DNA of 64,000 bases from Shinella sp. UYSO24 (GTDB lineage Bacteria > Pseudomonadota > Alphaproteobacteria > Rhizobiales > Rhizobiaceae): assembly GCA_902167985.1 (NCBI GenBank), contig CABHNZ010000014.1, forward strand, positions 62,001-126,000, in the 5' to 3' direction. The notes below the pieces were generated by a model. It saw nothing but the letters and a program-made list of their open reading frames with translations. It searched no databases and had not been told where the DNA came from. The translations under genes and the position numbers were made by a program. Below, piece by piece: positions 39,983 to 51,091 of this stretch. Position 1 is the stretch's first letter. Every line of letters begins with the position of its first letter.

Positions 39983-41409
39983 ATGAGCATGACGGAAAAG
40001 ACCAATCTCGGCGAAATGACCGCGGCACAGCTTTCGGAACTGTTTGCGTCCGGCAAGGCCTCCCCGGTGGAGGCCGCCAAGGCCTCGCTCGAACGGATCG
40101 AGAAGTTTAACGGCAGCGTCAACGCCTTTGCCTATGTCGTGCCGGAACTGGCGCTTGCCGAGGCACGGGCATCGGAAGCGCGCTGGCAGAAAGGCGAGCC
40201 GCTGAGCCCGCTCGATGGCGCACCGACCACGATCAAGGAACTGACGCCGGTAAAGGGCATTCCGCATCGCCGCGGTTCGGCGCTTGGCGCCACCACGCCG
40301 TCCGAAAAGGAATTCCTCATCATGGAACGCCTGCGTGCAGCGGGCGTCACCATTCTCGGCACGACGACATCGCCGGAATTCGGCTGGAAGGGCGTGACCC
40401 ATGGGCCGGCCTTCGGCAATACGCTCAATCCCTGGCGCACGGACCGCGCCTCGGGCGGGTCCTCCGGCGGCGCGGCCGTCGCCGCAGCCCTCAATATGGG
40501 CGTCTTGCATGAAGGTTCCGATGGCGCCGGCTCGATCCGCATCCCCGCCTCTTTCTCGGGCGTTTTCGGTATCAAGCGACCTATGGCTGGATCCCGTCGG
40601 ATACGCCGACACCGCTCTTCGAGCTTGCTCATCGCGGCCCGCTGACCCGGACGGTGGAAGACGCAGCGCTCTTCATGAATGCGACGACGGGTCCGACGCC
40701 GAAGGCGATGTATGGCTATTGCCCGACACCGGTGCCCAACTGGCACGAGGCGATCAGGGGCGCCAGCGTCAAGGGTTTGAAGATCGGCTATAGCCGCAAT
40801 CTTGGTTACGCCGAGGTTCAGCCGGATGTCGCCGCCGCGATCGAGCGGGCGGCGCAGCGCCTTGCCGACATGGGCGCGATCATCGAGGAGGTCGATCCGG
40901 GCTTCTCCAATCCGCAGGATGCGCTTCTCGCTCTCTGGTACGCGGCCGAGGCCCGCACAGTCGAAATGGTCAACCCGACGGAAGAGCAGAAGAAGCTGAT
41001 GGATCCGGGCCTTATCCGCATCTACGAAAAGGGTTGCGGCTATACCGCCCGCGATTATGTGGCCGCCGAACAGGTGCGGGCGAACCTCAAGGTGACGATG
41101 GCGCTGTTCCACGAGAAGTATGATGCGCTGCTGCTGCCGACCATGCCGACGACGGCGATCGAGGCGGGCGTCGATTTCCCCGGCGGTATCGAAGGCAAGG
41201 ACTGGTCTGACTGGTCGCCTTTCACCTATCCGTTCAACATGACGGGCCAGCCGGCTGTCTCGGTCCCCTGCGGCTTCGATGCCGGCGGCCTTCCGATCGG
41301 CCTGCAATTCGTCGGTCCGCGCTTCCGCGACGATATCGTGCTGACGCTTGCCGCGGCCTATCAGGCGGCCTATCCGGAAGAAGTGCTGACGGCACCGCGC
41401 ATCGCCTGA
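39983..41409 (+). CDS. Amidase (amidase-signature family), one frameshift
   Basis: The repaired protein has 475 residues. The Ser-Ser-Lys machinery is visible as the Lys in PTTIKELTPVKG (about residue 83), the SGGSSGG segment (about 158) and DGAGSIRIPA (about 180). Such enzymes hydrolyse amide bonds to a carboxylate and ammonia or an amine. The frame breaks near 40573, where AAGCGACC lacks one base. It sits directly after the importer, so it probably acts first on the imported compound. The ATG at 39983 follows AAGGAACGAG. Confidence 0.88.
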
Positions 41410-41473
41410 ACCAGCAATCCGGTGCGGCGGTCTCAAGCCTCCGCACCGGCAATATCAAAACAACAGCATCGGG

Positions 41474-42548
41474 ATGGAAGACATGGCCAACACGGCAGGC
41501 CAAGGGGCGGCAAGCGGGCTTGGCGCAGAGTTGAAAACAGGCGCGACGGCAGTGCCGCCCGATCAGGCGGAGCGTATCGCGCGCGAGAAATACGGGTTGA
41601 CCGGCCGGGCCGAATGGCTGTGGGGTGAGAAGGACAGCAATTACCGGCTGACGCTTGCCGATGGCACCGCCTATCTCCTGAAAGTGCTGAACCCGGCGGA
41701 AAACCCGGCCGTCACCAGCATGCACAGTCAGGCCCTGCTCCATGTCGAGGCGGCGGACCCGGCCATTCCGATCCAGAGGATCATCCGCACGGTCGATGGC
41801 GAGGCGGATTTCCGCATGACCGATGACGAGGGCGGCACGCGCGGCGTCCGCATGGTGACATTCGTACCGGGCGTCTCGCAGAAATCCCAGCCGCATTCGG
41901 CAAGACAGCGCCACCGCGTCGGCGTGCTGCTCGCGCGCATGCAGAAGGCGCTCGCCGACTTCACCCATGAGGCGGCGCATCACCGGATCAGCTGGGATAT
42001 GAAACATGCGGGCGGCATGCGCGAGCTTCTGCCTGTCTTCGAGGATGACGCCCAGCGTCGCAGGCTTGAGGCTGCCTTCGACGGTTTCGAGCAGCAGGTC
42101 CTGCCGCGCATGGCGAGCCTTCCCGCGCAGGTGATCCATAACGACTTCAATATGGAAAATATCCTCGTCGAAGAGGCAGATCCCGACACGATCAGCGGCA
42201 TCATCGATTTCGGCGATATGGTCCATGCCCCCGTGCTTTTCGATGTGGCCGTTGGCGCCGCCTATCAGATCGGCTTCGAGGGCGATCCGGTCGAGGCGAT
42301 GTGCGATTTCCTGAAGGGTTATGCGACGGAAAAGCGCCTTTCCGCCGAGGAGATCGAACTCCTCTACCCGGCGGTGCAGACGCGGATGCTGATGCGTCTC
42401 GCATCCGGAATGGCGGGCAAGGCTCTTCCCGGAGCACCGTGACCTTTACACCCGCAACAGTCCGAGCGTGTGGGCGCAGTTCGAGCGGCTGGACGGGATT
42501 TCGAACGAGGATGCCATGCAGCGTCTGGCTGATGCCTGCCGCGGATGA
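41474..42548 (+). CDS. APH-family kinase (hydroxylysine kinase/homoserine-kinase-like), frameshifted near C-terminus
   Basis: About 358 residues after repair. The catalytic segment HNDFNMENIL and the metal-binding IDFGD are those of aminoglycoside-phosphotransferase-fold kinases. Its closest functional analogy is the hydroxylysine kinase (AGPHD1) group, because the next gene is a class-III PLP enzyme of the type that in animals acts as phosphohydroxylysine or phosphoethanolamine phospholyase. A kinase followed by a phospholyase would remove a hydroxyl and an amino group from an amino-alcohol. The frame shifts near 42400; after repair the C-terminus reads through VWAQFERLDGIS to the TGA at 42546-42548. 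Confidence 0.8.
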
Positions 42549-42576
42549 TGCAAGAAAGAGATCAAGGGAGAGAACA

Positions 42577-43910
42577 ATGACCAAGCCAGCAACCACGATG
42601 ATAAACGGCTTCGATGCCTCCCGGCTCGGCAGCCTGCCGGAGCGTGAACGCTCGATGATCGAGCGGCGCCAGGCCATGCTCGGCCCGTCCTACCGCCTGT
42701 TTTACGAAAACCCGCTGCATCTGGTGCGGGGCGAAGGCGTCTGGCTCTATGATCCGGATGGCAACGCCTATCTCGACACCTATAACAACGTGCCGTCGGT
42801 CGGCCATTGCCATCCGAAAGTGGTTGCCGCGATGGCCGAACAGGCGGCCGTCCTCAACACCCATACCCGCTATCTCGACGAGAAGATCCTCGATTACTCG
42901 GAGAAGCTTCTCGCCACATTCCCGGCCGAGATGAACCGCGTCATGTATTGCTGCACCGGCAGCGAGGCGGTCGATCTCGCCCTGCGGCTTGCGTCCTATT
43001 ACACCGGCGGCACGGGCATCATCATTACCGAGAACGCCTATCATGGCACGACGGCCGCTGCCGCCGGCATCTCGCCCTCGCTCGGCCCGAACATGCCGCT
43101 TGGCATGCATGTGATGACGGTTCCGGCGCCGGATAGCTATCGTGCCGATGGGCGTGACGTGGGCGAGGCTTTCGCCGAAGAAGTCTCCAAGGCCATCGCC
43201 TTCATGCTGCGCCGCGGCATCAAGCCGGCGGCCTTTATCGCCGACAGCATCTTTTCCACCGACGGCATATTTTCGGAGCCTGCGGGCTTCCTGAAGAAGA
43301 CGCTGGATGTGGTTCACGCGGCAGGCGCGCTTTATATTGCCGACGAAGTGCAACCGGGCTTCGGCCGCACCGGCTCCCATATGTGGGGCTTCATGCGCCA
43401 TGATATCGTTCCCGATATCGCCGTGATGGGTAAGCCGATGGGCAATGGCCTGCCGATCGCGGCTGCCGTCATGAAGGGCGAGGTGCAGGAGCGTTTCGGT
43501 CGCGACATCCGCTATTTCAATACATTCGGCGCCAATCATGTCTCGATTGCCGCCGCCAACGCCGTCCTCGACATCATCCGCGACGAGGATCTGATGGGCA
43601 ATGCGCTTACGACCGGCAATTACATGCTGGAAGGCATGCGCACGCTGCAGAAGACGTTCGATTGCATCGGCGATGTGCGCGGCGCAGGCCTCTTCCTCGG
43701 GCTCGAATTCGTCAAGGACCGGCAAAGCCGCGAGCCGGACGGCAGCGTTCGCTTGCCGTGGTGAACCGCATGCGCGAGCGCCGTGTGCTCATCAGCGCCG
43801 CCGGCATCCATGGCAACACGCTGAAGATCCGGCCACCGCTGCCCTTCGGCAGGGAGCATGCGGATATCTTCCTGAAGACGCTGGAAGACGTGTTGCACGA
43901 AACCAACTGA
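42577..43910 (+). CDS. Class-III PLP-dependent aminotransferase or phospholyase, one frameshift
   Basis: About 444 residues. Landmarks are YLDTYNNVPSVGHCHP, the phosphate-binding CCTGSEAVDLALRLA, the Asp-bearing IADEVQPGFGRTG and the PLP Lys in VMGKPMGNGLP (about residue 288). The SVGHCHP and SHMWGF pattern is that of the AGXT2L (ethanolamine-phosphate / 5-phosphohydroxylysine phospholyase) branch. The kinase gene just upstream fits phospholyase activity, though a transaminase cannot be excluded. The frame breaks near 43745; after it VVNRMRERRVLIS and LKIRPPLPF restore the usual end. The ATG at 42577 follows AAGGGAG. Confidence 0.85.
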
Positions 43911-43947
43911 TCCCGCAGCCCTTTCCCCTGTAGCCGAAGGACCGACC

Positions 43948-45186
43948 ATGACCACGTTATCGGATATCAATGCAGAGCGTCTCTGGGCGGACATCATGAC
44001 GATGGGCGCGATCGGGGCGACGGAGGGCGGCGGCAGTTTCCGTCCGGCGCTGTCCGACGCGGATCGCGAAGGGCGCAATCTCTTCCGCTACTGGGCACAA
44101 GAAGCGGGGCTTGCGGTCACGGTCGATGCGATCGGCAACATGTTCGCACGCCGCGAGGGCAGCGATCCCTCGCTTGCGCCACTGGTCATCGGCAGTCATC
44201 TCGATACCCAGATGCCGGGTGGCAAGTTCGATGGTGTTCTCGGCGTGCTGGCCGGCCTTGCCGTCATACGCGCCCTCGATGCCGCCGGCATCGTCACGCG
44301 GCGTGCCATCGAGATCGCCAATTTCACCAATGAAGAAGGCGCCCGCTTTCAGCCGGGCGTGATGGGATCCGGCATTTTTGCCGGGCTTCTGCCGCTCGAT
44401 GAAGCCCTGTCGCGCAAGGATGACGGCGGCGCGATGCTTGGCGACGAGCTTGCCCGTATCGGCTATGCCGGGTCATTGCCGGTCGGTGGCCGGCCGATCC
44501 ATAAATATCTTGAGCTGCATATCGAACAGGGGCCGGAAATGGAAAAATCGGGAGCGGTGATCGCTGCCGTTTCCAACAGTTCCTGGGGATGCAGCGGTTT
44601 CATCGATATCAAGGGCGAGAACGGACATTCGCAGACGGCGGCCATGTCGACGCGACGTAATTCGCTCGTCGCTGCGGCAAAACTCATCCTCGAGATCGAG
44701 GCGATCGGCGCCGAGAACGAACCGGATGGTATGGTCAGCGCCACCGTCATTCGCAACTGGCCGAACAACCGGGTGAATATTCCGCACCTCACCAAGCTCT
44801 CCTACGTTGCCGTCCATTCGACCGATGAAGGGCGTGCACGGATCGTCGAGCGGATCGAGGCGGCTGCGAGGCGGATCGCCGAAGAGACCGGCCTCGTGAT
44901 CGATGCGACGACCTCGCATTATCGGCAGAGGCTCGATCTCTCGCCGGATCTCTCGGCGCAGGTTCTCGCTGTTGCCGGCCGGCTCGGCTATCCGTCCATG
45001 ATGCTGCCGACGCTGACCTCGCATGATGCGCTGTCCATGCATCATCTCTGCCCGACCGCGATCATTTTCGTGCCCTGCAGAGGCGGAATTTCACACAGCG
45101 AGCAGGAATGGTGCTATCCGGAGCACGCCGCGGCGGGCGCGCGCGCCTGCTGGAAATGGGCGCTGATCAGTGCAAATGAAGCGTGA
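43948..45186 (+). CDS. M20/AmaB-type Zn hydrolase (N-carbamoyl amino acid or allantoate amidohydrolase-like)
   Basis: The 412-residue protein shows the metal-ligand motifs of the family: GSHLDTQ, FDGVLGVLAG, NFTNEEGARF, LELHIEQGPEME and a late RGGISHSEQEW. The GENGHSQTAAM and PDGMVSATVIRNWPNN segments form the dimer/substrate lid. Members hydrolyse N-carbamoyl amino acids, ureidoglycine derivatives or allantoate. It follows the PLP enzyme by 37 bp and is probably part of the same pathway. The last 15 residues (ACWKWALISANEA) look locally out of frame compared with relatives, possibly two compensating errors. Confidence 0.87.
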   Translation: MTTLSDINAERLWADIMTMGAIGATEGGGSFRPALSDADREGRNLFRYWAQEAGLAVTVDAIGNMFARREGSDPSLAPLVIGSHLDTQMPGGKFDGVLGVLAGLAVIRALDAAGIVTRRAIEIANFTNEEGARFQPGVMGSGIFAGLLPLDEALSRKDDGGAMLGDELARIGYAGSLPVGGRPIHKYLELHIEQGPEMEKSGAVIAAVSNSSWGCSGFIDIKGENGHSQTAAMSTRRNSLVAAAKLILEIEAIGAENEPDGMVSATVIRNWPNNRVNIPHLTKLSYVAVHSTDEGRARIVERIEAAARRIAEETGLVIDATTSHYRQRLDLSPDLSAQVLAVAGRLGYPSMMLPTLTSHDALSMHHLCPTAIIFVPCRGGISHSEQEWCYPEHAAAGARACWKWALISANEA

Positions 45187-45287
45187 CAGGATCACTCCGC
45201 CGGTGGCGGGTGATCCGGGAGGATGTCATCGCTATCGGTTCGGAATGGCCGAACGGGTGGAATTGAGGCAGGCAAGCGAGGGTTTGA

Positions 45288-46025
45288 GTGAACTGGAACA
45301 CGAGACAGGGATCGGAGGATACGGGCAGCAGCCTTCCGAAGGCGATCTGGGCCTATAATGTCATTCGTGATGCGATCATCACGATGAAGCTTGCGCCCGG
45401 CGAGACGCTGAACGAGAAGGAAACCTGCGCTGAACTCGGGATTTCCCGCACGCCCATGCGCGAGGCCGTGTTGCGGCTGGCCCAGGAAGGTCTCGTCAAC
45501 ATCGTTCCGAGCGGCGGCACATTCGTCAACAAGATCGTCATCCGCAAGGTGATCGAGGGCCATCTGGTCCGCTCCAGCCTCGAGATGCGGACGGTAAAGC
45601 TTGCCGCCCGCAATTTCGATCCGGTCTATGAGCGTGATCTGGACCTTCTGATCTTCCGTCAGCAGGATGCAGGCAAGCATCGCGATATCGACGAGGCGTT
45701 CAAGGTCGACAACGAGTTTCACCGCCTTCTGTGCCGTATCGCCGGCTTTCCGAATGTCTGGCAGACCATACACAACGCCACCGGCCAGCTCGATCGGGTG
45801 CGTCGTCTGGCCTTTCCGAAAATGGGCTATTTCGAGGAGGTCAGCGACGAGCATGTAGCGCTGACTGCGGCGATCAAGGCACATGACGAGGGTGAGGCCG
45901 CAAGGCTTTTGAAGATACACTTTGCCGGTATCTTCGCCGTCGTTCAGTTCGTCCTCCAGACGGATGCCGCCATCATGACCGGCGAAGGGGATATCGAACT
46001 GCTCAAGGCGCTGGAAGAAGTCTGA
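45288..46025 (+). CDS. GntR-family (FCD) transcriptional regulator of the second catabolic cluster
   Basis: The 245-residue protein has a winged helix (about 18-85, SRTPMREAVLRLAQEGLV) and an FCD domain with the metal-type residues in DNEFHRLLCRIAG and DEHVALTAAI. It starts at GTG 45288. It closes the importer-amidase-kinase-phospholyase-hydrolase series on the same strand and is convergent with the IclR gene. A repressor of the 34818-45186 genes through the site at 34737-34758 is a reasonable inference. Confidence 0.87.
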   Translation: MNWNTRQGSEDTGSSLPKAIWAYNVIRDAIITMKLAPGETLNEKETCAELGISRTPMREAVLRLAQEGLVNIVPSGGTFVNKIVIRKVIEGHLVRSSLEMRTVKLAARNFDPVYERDLDLLIFRQQDAGKHRDIDEAFKVDNEFHRLLCRIAGFPNVWQTIHNATGQLDRVRRLAFPKMGYFEEVSDEHVALTAAIKAHDEGEAARLLKIHFAGIFAVVQFVLQTDAAIMTGEGDIELLKALEEV

Positions 46026-46094
46026 TCGTGATATGCCCGCCGGCAAGGGCGCAACGTTGCGTTGCCGGCCTTCCGCCAGCGCCCGATGCAGGCG

Positions 46095-46837
46095 TTAAGC
46101 CAGATGCTTGCGGACGGTGCTGACGATCGAGGCGACCCTCTCCTCGTCGATCTCATTGGGGACGAGCAGCGAAATGCCGGCCTGGCTGTTGAAGGCTGCT
46201 GCCCCATCCGCGGAAAAGGCGATGGTCTTGATGTCGGTCTGCTTGTTGCGCCGCATGCCGATGGCAAAGCCGTCCCGTTGCAGCATCGCGATCTCTGCCG
46301 TGATCGTGTCTATGCCGACACTCCATTGGCGGTATCGTGGCTGATTGATCTCGATGATCTTGGCGCGTGAGACCTCGTCCATCTGCGCCAGAACCGACAC
46401 GCCGCCAAGCCCGACACCGAGCGGCAGGCGGCCGCCGACGCCTTCAAACAGGGCCTGTATTGGGCTGCTGCCGATCGAGAAATCGAGACAGACGGAATCG
46501 AGCCCCGACCGCGCCATCAGATAGCTCGACAGGCCTGTCTCCGCGCTGATGCCGATCAGGGCAGGGCGGAAGAAATTGACCATGTCATTGATGCCGTGGG
46601 ACTTGTTGGCCAGCGCATAGATGGCGGGCCCGAGCCTGTAGGCGCCGCGCCGCCCGGATTGTTCGACAAAGCCATGCTGCGACAGTGCCACAAGCGCCCG
46701 ATGAACTGCCGACTTGGAATCGTCGACGCGGGTTGCCAGTTCGGACAGTGTAAACCCGCGGCATTCGCTTCTCCCAAGGCGAGGAGAAGTTCTGCACCGC
46801 GCATGACATTGCTGGAAGATTTCTTGTCACCGTCCAA
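46095..46837 (-). CDS. IclR-family transcriptional regulator, one frameshift near N-terminus
   Basis: After adding one T near 46775 the N-terminal winged helix reads AAGLTLSELATRVDDSKSAVHRALVALSQHGFVEQ and joins the IclR effector domain (YRLGPAIYALA, GISAETGLSSYLMARSG, LPLGVGLGGVSVLAQM); the helix text is split here only by repair. Length is about 247 residues from a TTG at 46837; an ATG at 46897 gives 20 more residues, so the start is open. It lies downstream of hyuA-hyuB on the same strand and probably controls them. Confidence 0.8.
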
Positions 46838-46963
46838 GATCTGGGCCCCTTGTTGCCTGATGGCGGCCGCTGCTGCGTGGCAACCGGCGATCCGCATCCT
46901 GCCTGCTATCGGTGTGACGTGTTTCGGCGCCCGCTGTCAATTGCAGGCGCCGAAAGCGCAAGT

Positions 46964-48600
46964 TCAGCCGTAGATCGCCTTGGCTTCCTCGGCATTGACG
47001 CGGCCTTCACGAACATCGCGCGCCACTTCGGACTTGCCGCGCCGGAGGGCACGCCATAGCCGCCGGCGCCGGCGTGACGATTTCCAGAAGATCGCCTGCC
47101 TTCAGGTCGGTCGATCCGTCGACGAAGCCTTCGGGGCTGCCGTTGAGGGTGAAATATCCGCGCGCGCCCTCGTGTCCGCCGTCGAGGCCCCAGGGCGCCG
47201 AGATCAGGCGCGATCCCATGACCTGAACACGGCAATCGGCTTCGGCACGATACACACGCCGCAGGCCCATGCCGCCGCGATAGGTGCCGGCGCCGCCGGA
47301 GCCGTCGACCAGTTCATAGCGCAGGAGCGAGATCGGATATTCGTTTCTAGCGCCTCGACCGGCAGATTGGAGGTGTTGGTCATATGAACATGGACGCCGT
47401 CGAGGCCATCCTTGTTGCGCCGGGCGCCGAAGCCGCCGCCGATCGTTTCCAGATAGACCCAGAGGCTCTTGTCGCACGCGTGCCGTTGAAGCTTGCAACA
47501 CCGACCGAGCCGTTCGAGGCAGCCGTGACGCGCTCCGGCACGACGCTTGCGAGCGCCCCGTGGATGAGGTCGACCACACGCTGGCAGGCGGTGATACGGC
47601 CATCGACCGCGCCGGGATGACCGCAGCGCAGCAGCGTTCCCTCCTCGGCCGTGACATGGATCGGCCGTGCAAGGCCGGCATTCGGCAGGATGGTCGGATC
47701 GACGATCGACTTCACCGCGTAATAGACCGTGGCGAGGAGCGCGGTATAGACGACGTTGAGGCCGGCGCGAACCTGCGGCGGGCTGACGAAATCGAGATGC
47801 ATCTCGTCGCCCTTCACCTCGATCGTCACCGAGAATTCAAGCTCGCCATGCAGCGCCTCGCTGTCGAAGCGGTCGGAGAAGGCGTAGGTGCCATCGGGAA
47901 TGCTGGCGATGCCGAGCCGCATCTTGCGCTCCGCATAGTCCATCAGCTCTGCGCCGGCGGCCAGCACCGTTTCCAGCCCGTATTTATGGGCAAGTTCGGT
48001 CAGGCGCGTCACGCCCAGCCGGTTCGCCGCCATCTGGGCGCGCAGGTCCGACACGCGCTCATGCGGCACCTGGCAGTTGAGCAGGAACAGCCGCTGGATG
48101 TCTTCCTGCAGCACGCCTTCGCGGTAGAGGCGCACCGGCGGAATGCGCAGGCCTTCCTGATAGATATGCGCGTGTCCGCGGTCTGCGAAGTCGGAATGGT
48201 GAGCGGTGTTGATCGCCCAGGCAACGAGCGTGCCGTCGATGAAGATCGGTTCGGCCATGACAATGTCGGGAAGATGCGTGCCACCGCCTTCATAGGCATC
48301 ATTGCCGATGAAGATATCGCCCGGCCGGATGTTTTCGACGCCCGGCGTCTTGATGAGATAGGGCACGAAACCGATGAAGCTGCCGAGATGCATGGGGATA
48401 TGCTCGGCCTGGCAGAGCATGGCGCCGTTTGCATCGAAGAGGGCCGTCGAGCAGTCGCGGCGTTCCTTGATATTGGTGGAATAGCTGGCGCGCACCAGTG
48501 CCTCACCCATTTCCTCCACGGTGGAGGCGAAGGCGTTGGCGATGACTTCGACGGTAATCGGGTTGAGTTTGGACGTCTGTCCAGGAGTGACGTTAAGCAT
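46964..48600 (-). CDS. hyuB: Hydantoinase/oxoprolinase subunit B (HyuB), about four frameshifts
   Basis: The repaired protein has about 546 residues. It starts PITVEVIANAFASTVEEMGEALVRASYS, shown in parts by EVIANAF and EEMGEAL, with the family motifs NIKERRDCSTALFD, PGDIFIGNDAYEGGGTHLPD, INTAHHSDFADRGHA and the later GGFGARRNKDGLDGVH and SPWGLDGG-like APWGLDGG. With HyuA it forms an ATP-dependent cyclic-amide hydrolase (hydantoins, 5-oxoproline). Missing bases lie near 47475 (GCGAC), 47355 (GAAACG), 47080 and 47060. The ATG at 48600 overlaps the end of hyuA by 8 bp. Confidence 0.87.
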
Positions 48601-50648
48601 CGCGAGCCTCGAGCAGAAGATTGAGATAGGCGTCCACGGTTGCCGTGGTGTGAAGCGGAACGACGGTGGTCGTGTCCATCTGGTCGATGATCGCCGGCCC
48701 TTCGATAACATTGCCGGCCTTGAGCTTGGAACGATCGTAGAGCGTGGCACTGACGAAGCCGCCAGCCTCCATCATCCAGACTTCGCGGGCGCCGGTAATG
48801 GCTGCCGATGCATCCGGGCCTTCGAGCGGAACCGGCTTGAACTGCGCCTTTTCGACAAGGCCGCTTGCTGCCAGGCGGAACGTCACAAGCTGGATGGCCT
48901 CGCCCTCGGCGATGAAGCCGTAGAGCTGACGGTGGGCGTCGAGGAAGCCCTTTTCGATTGCCGAAAGCGTCGAGGCGTCGAGCGGTCCAGCCGGGACAGA
49001 GACCGGGATCTCGTAATTCTGGCCGGCGTAGCGCACATCGACCGTGCGCGACATCTGCCGGTTTTCAGGTGCGATCTCTTCGGCGTCGAACCAGCCAAGC
49101 GCCTTTTCCTCAAGCTGGCCGTAGATCTGCGCCAGCGTTTCGGGGGCGGTGTCGCTGAGGCGGCAGAGCTGCGTCGCCGAGAAGTCGGTGCGCAGATCGG
49201 TCATCAGCAGGCCGAGTGCGCAGAGTACACCGGGGGTTGTCGGGATGAGGATCTTCTTCATGCCGAGTTCGCGGGCAAGGCGGGCGGCGTGAACCGGGCC
49301 CGCACCGCCGAAGGCGACGAGCGTATATTCGCGCGGATCATGGCCGCGCTGGACGCTGATGACGCGGATGGCCTTGGCCATGTTGGCCGCGACGATATCA
49401 AGAATGCCGTTGGCCGTTTCGAGCGTTTCCATGCCGAGCTTGTCGGCCAGCGTCTTGATCGCGGCGCGGGACTTTTCCTGATCGATCGCCATGCGGCCGT
49501 TCAGGAGCGATTTCGGGTTCTGCGTCTGGAGAAGGACGTTGGCATCCGTCACCGTCGGTTCGGTATTGCCAAGCCCGTAGCAGGCCGGACCCGGATTGGC
49601 GCCTGCGCTGCGCGGGCCAACCTTGAGGAAGCCGCCGTTATCGACATAGGCGATCGAGCCGCCACCGGCGCCGACCGTGTGAATGTCGAGCATAGGCGCC
49701 TTGATCGGGTAGCCATGCACGACGGATTCGTTGACGACCTGGCACTTGCCATTGGTCAGAAGCGCGACGTCGGAGGACGTGCCCCCCATGTCGAAGGTGA
49801 TCAGGTTGTCGATGCCGGTCATCTTGCCGATCGCCTGCGCGGCGACGACACCGGTGCTCGGACCGGAAAGGACGGTCCTGACCGGCAGGTCGGCTGCCGT
49901 GTCGAAACCGATCACGCCACCATTCGACTGGGTGAGCTGCGGTGTCACCGCAATGCCGAGATCTTTCAGCTTGCCGCTCAGCGCCTTCACATAGCCCTTC
50001 ATGACCGGGCCGAGATAGGCGTTGACGACCGTCGTCGACAGGCGCTCGAACTCGCGGAACTCCGGTGCGATGGCGTGCGAGAGTGCGGCAAAGGCTTCCG
50101 GAAACTCTTCTTCGAGGATCTGGCCGCGCGCGCCTCATGTTCCGAATTGAGGAAGCTGTAGAGGAAGCAGACGGCCACCGACTTGACGCCTGCCGCCTTC
50201 AACTGGCGAACGGCGGCGCGGAACTCGTCTTCGTCGAGCGCAATTTCAGTCGTCCCGTCGGTGCGGACACGCTCCTTGACGCCGATGCGCAGGTCGCGTG
50301 AAACCAGCGTTTCCGGCTTGTCGGCCTGCAGATCGTAGAGATCCGGGCGCTTCTGACGGCCGATTTCGAGCAGGTCGCGAAAGCCGTCCGTGGTGATGAG
50401 GCCGTTTCGACGCCGCGGCCCTGAATGAGCGCGTTGGTCGCAACCGTCGTCCCATGGCCGAGGAAGGTGATGTCTGCCGGCGTTGCGCCCACCTCTCTTA
50501 CGCCTTCTTCCACGCCCTGCGTGATGCCGCGCGAGGGATCGTCGGGCGTCGAGGAAACCTTCCATATCCGGACTTCACCGGTTTCCTCGTCGAAGAGGCA
50601 CACATCCGTGAACGTGCCGCCGGAATCTACGCCTAAACGCCATGCCAT
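48593..50648 (-). CDS. hyuA: Hydantoinase/oxoprolinase subunit A (HyuA), two frameshifts
   Basis: About 685 residues after repair. The N-terminus has the actin-like phosphate motif GVDSGGTFTDVCLFD, then LGHGTTVATNALIQGRG; the second domain has FDMGGTSSDVAL and VGAGGGSIAYVD, and the C-terminal third has RYAGQNYEIPV and GPAIIDQMDTTTVVP. HyuA binds ATP and activates the cyclic amide for HyuB. Frameshifts lie near 50405 (ACGGCCTC for ACGGGCCTC) and near 50131. The ATG at 50648 follows AAAAGGGAAC. It is the first gene of the minus-strand hyu operon. Confidence 0.88.
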
Positions 50649-51091
50649 GAGAGTTCCCTTTTGTCTGTTGAGCAGGTCTGCCTTGGTGCCTCCGATGTAA
50701 GAGCCGTTGAAAAAATCTGTCAATCAAATTCCAATAAGCGAACTATAAAAAATAATTAGATCCGAATAGCGGAATAAAAATATGATTGGCGGTCAATTTT
50801 TCTTCTTTAAATGGCGATAATCGGAACAAATAATTTTATTTGGGCCATTATTTGGAATTTGCTTGACGATTTCGGTTTCTGGTTCTTAGCTCGTGAGGCA
50901 GCGCGATACATGGCAGAAACGACCGCCTCCCTTCACCCGGAGAGCCGGACTTTCGGGAAAAGACCATGGCGCAAAAGGGTCGAACTTGCTGCCATGCCCT
51001 CGGCAACAGGCGTGGCATGAGGCACCGGGACGCGTGATGCGGCACGGTCGCCAAGGCGATCAAGAGACTTAAATATAAGAAGGGAACTCAC
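50649..51091. promoter_or_regulatory. Divergent promoter region of hyuA and the third importer, with IclR-like site
   Basis: A 443-bp gene-free, AT-rich gap. TCCGAATAGCGGA at 50761-50773 is a perfect TCCG-N5-CGGA inverted repeat; read with its flanks (ATTCCGCTATTCGGA on the other strand) it resembles sites bound by IclR-family regulators. A weaker relative, TTCCAATAAGCGAA, lies at 50729-50742. The IclR protein encoded at 46095-46837 is the obvious candidate. The right part (50800-51070) shows nothing further. Confidence 0.5.

Noticed and set aside
50811-51020. 69-codon frame in the hyuA-importer gap
   Set aside because: No ribosome site and no recognisable features; the region reads as promoter DNA.
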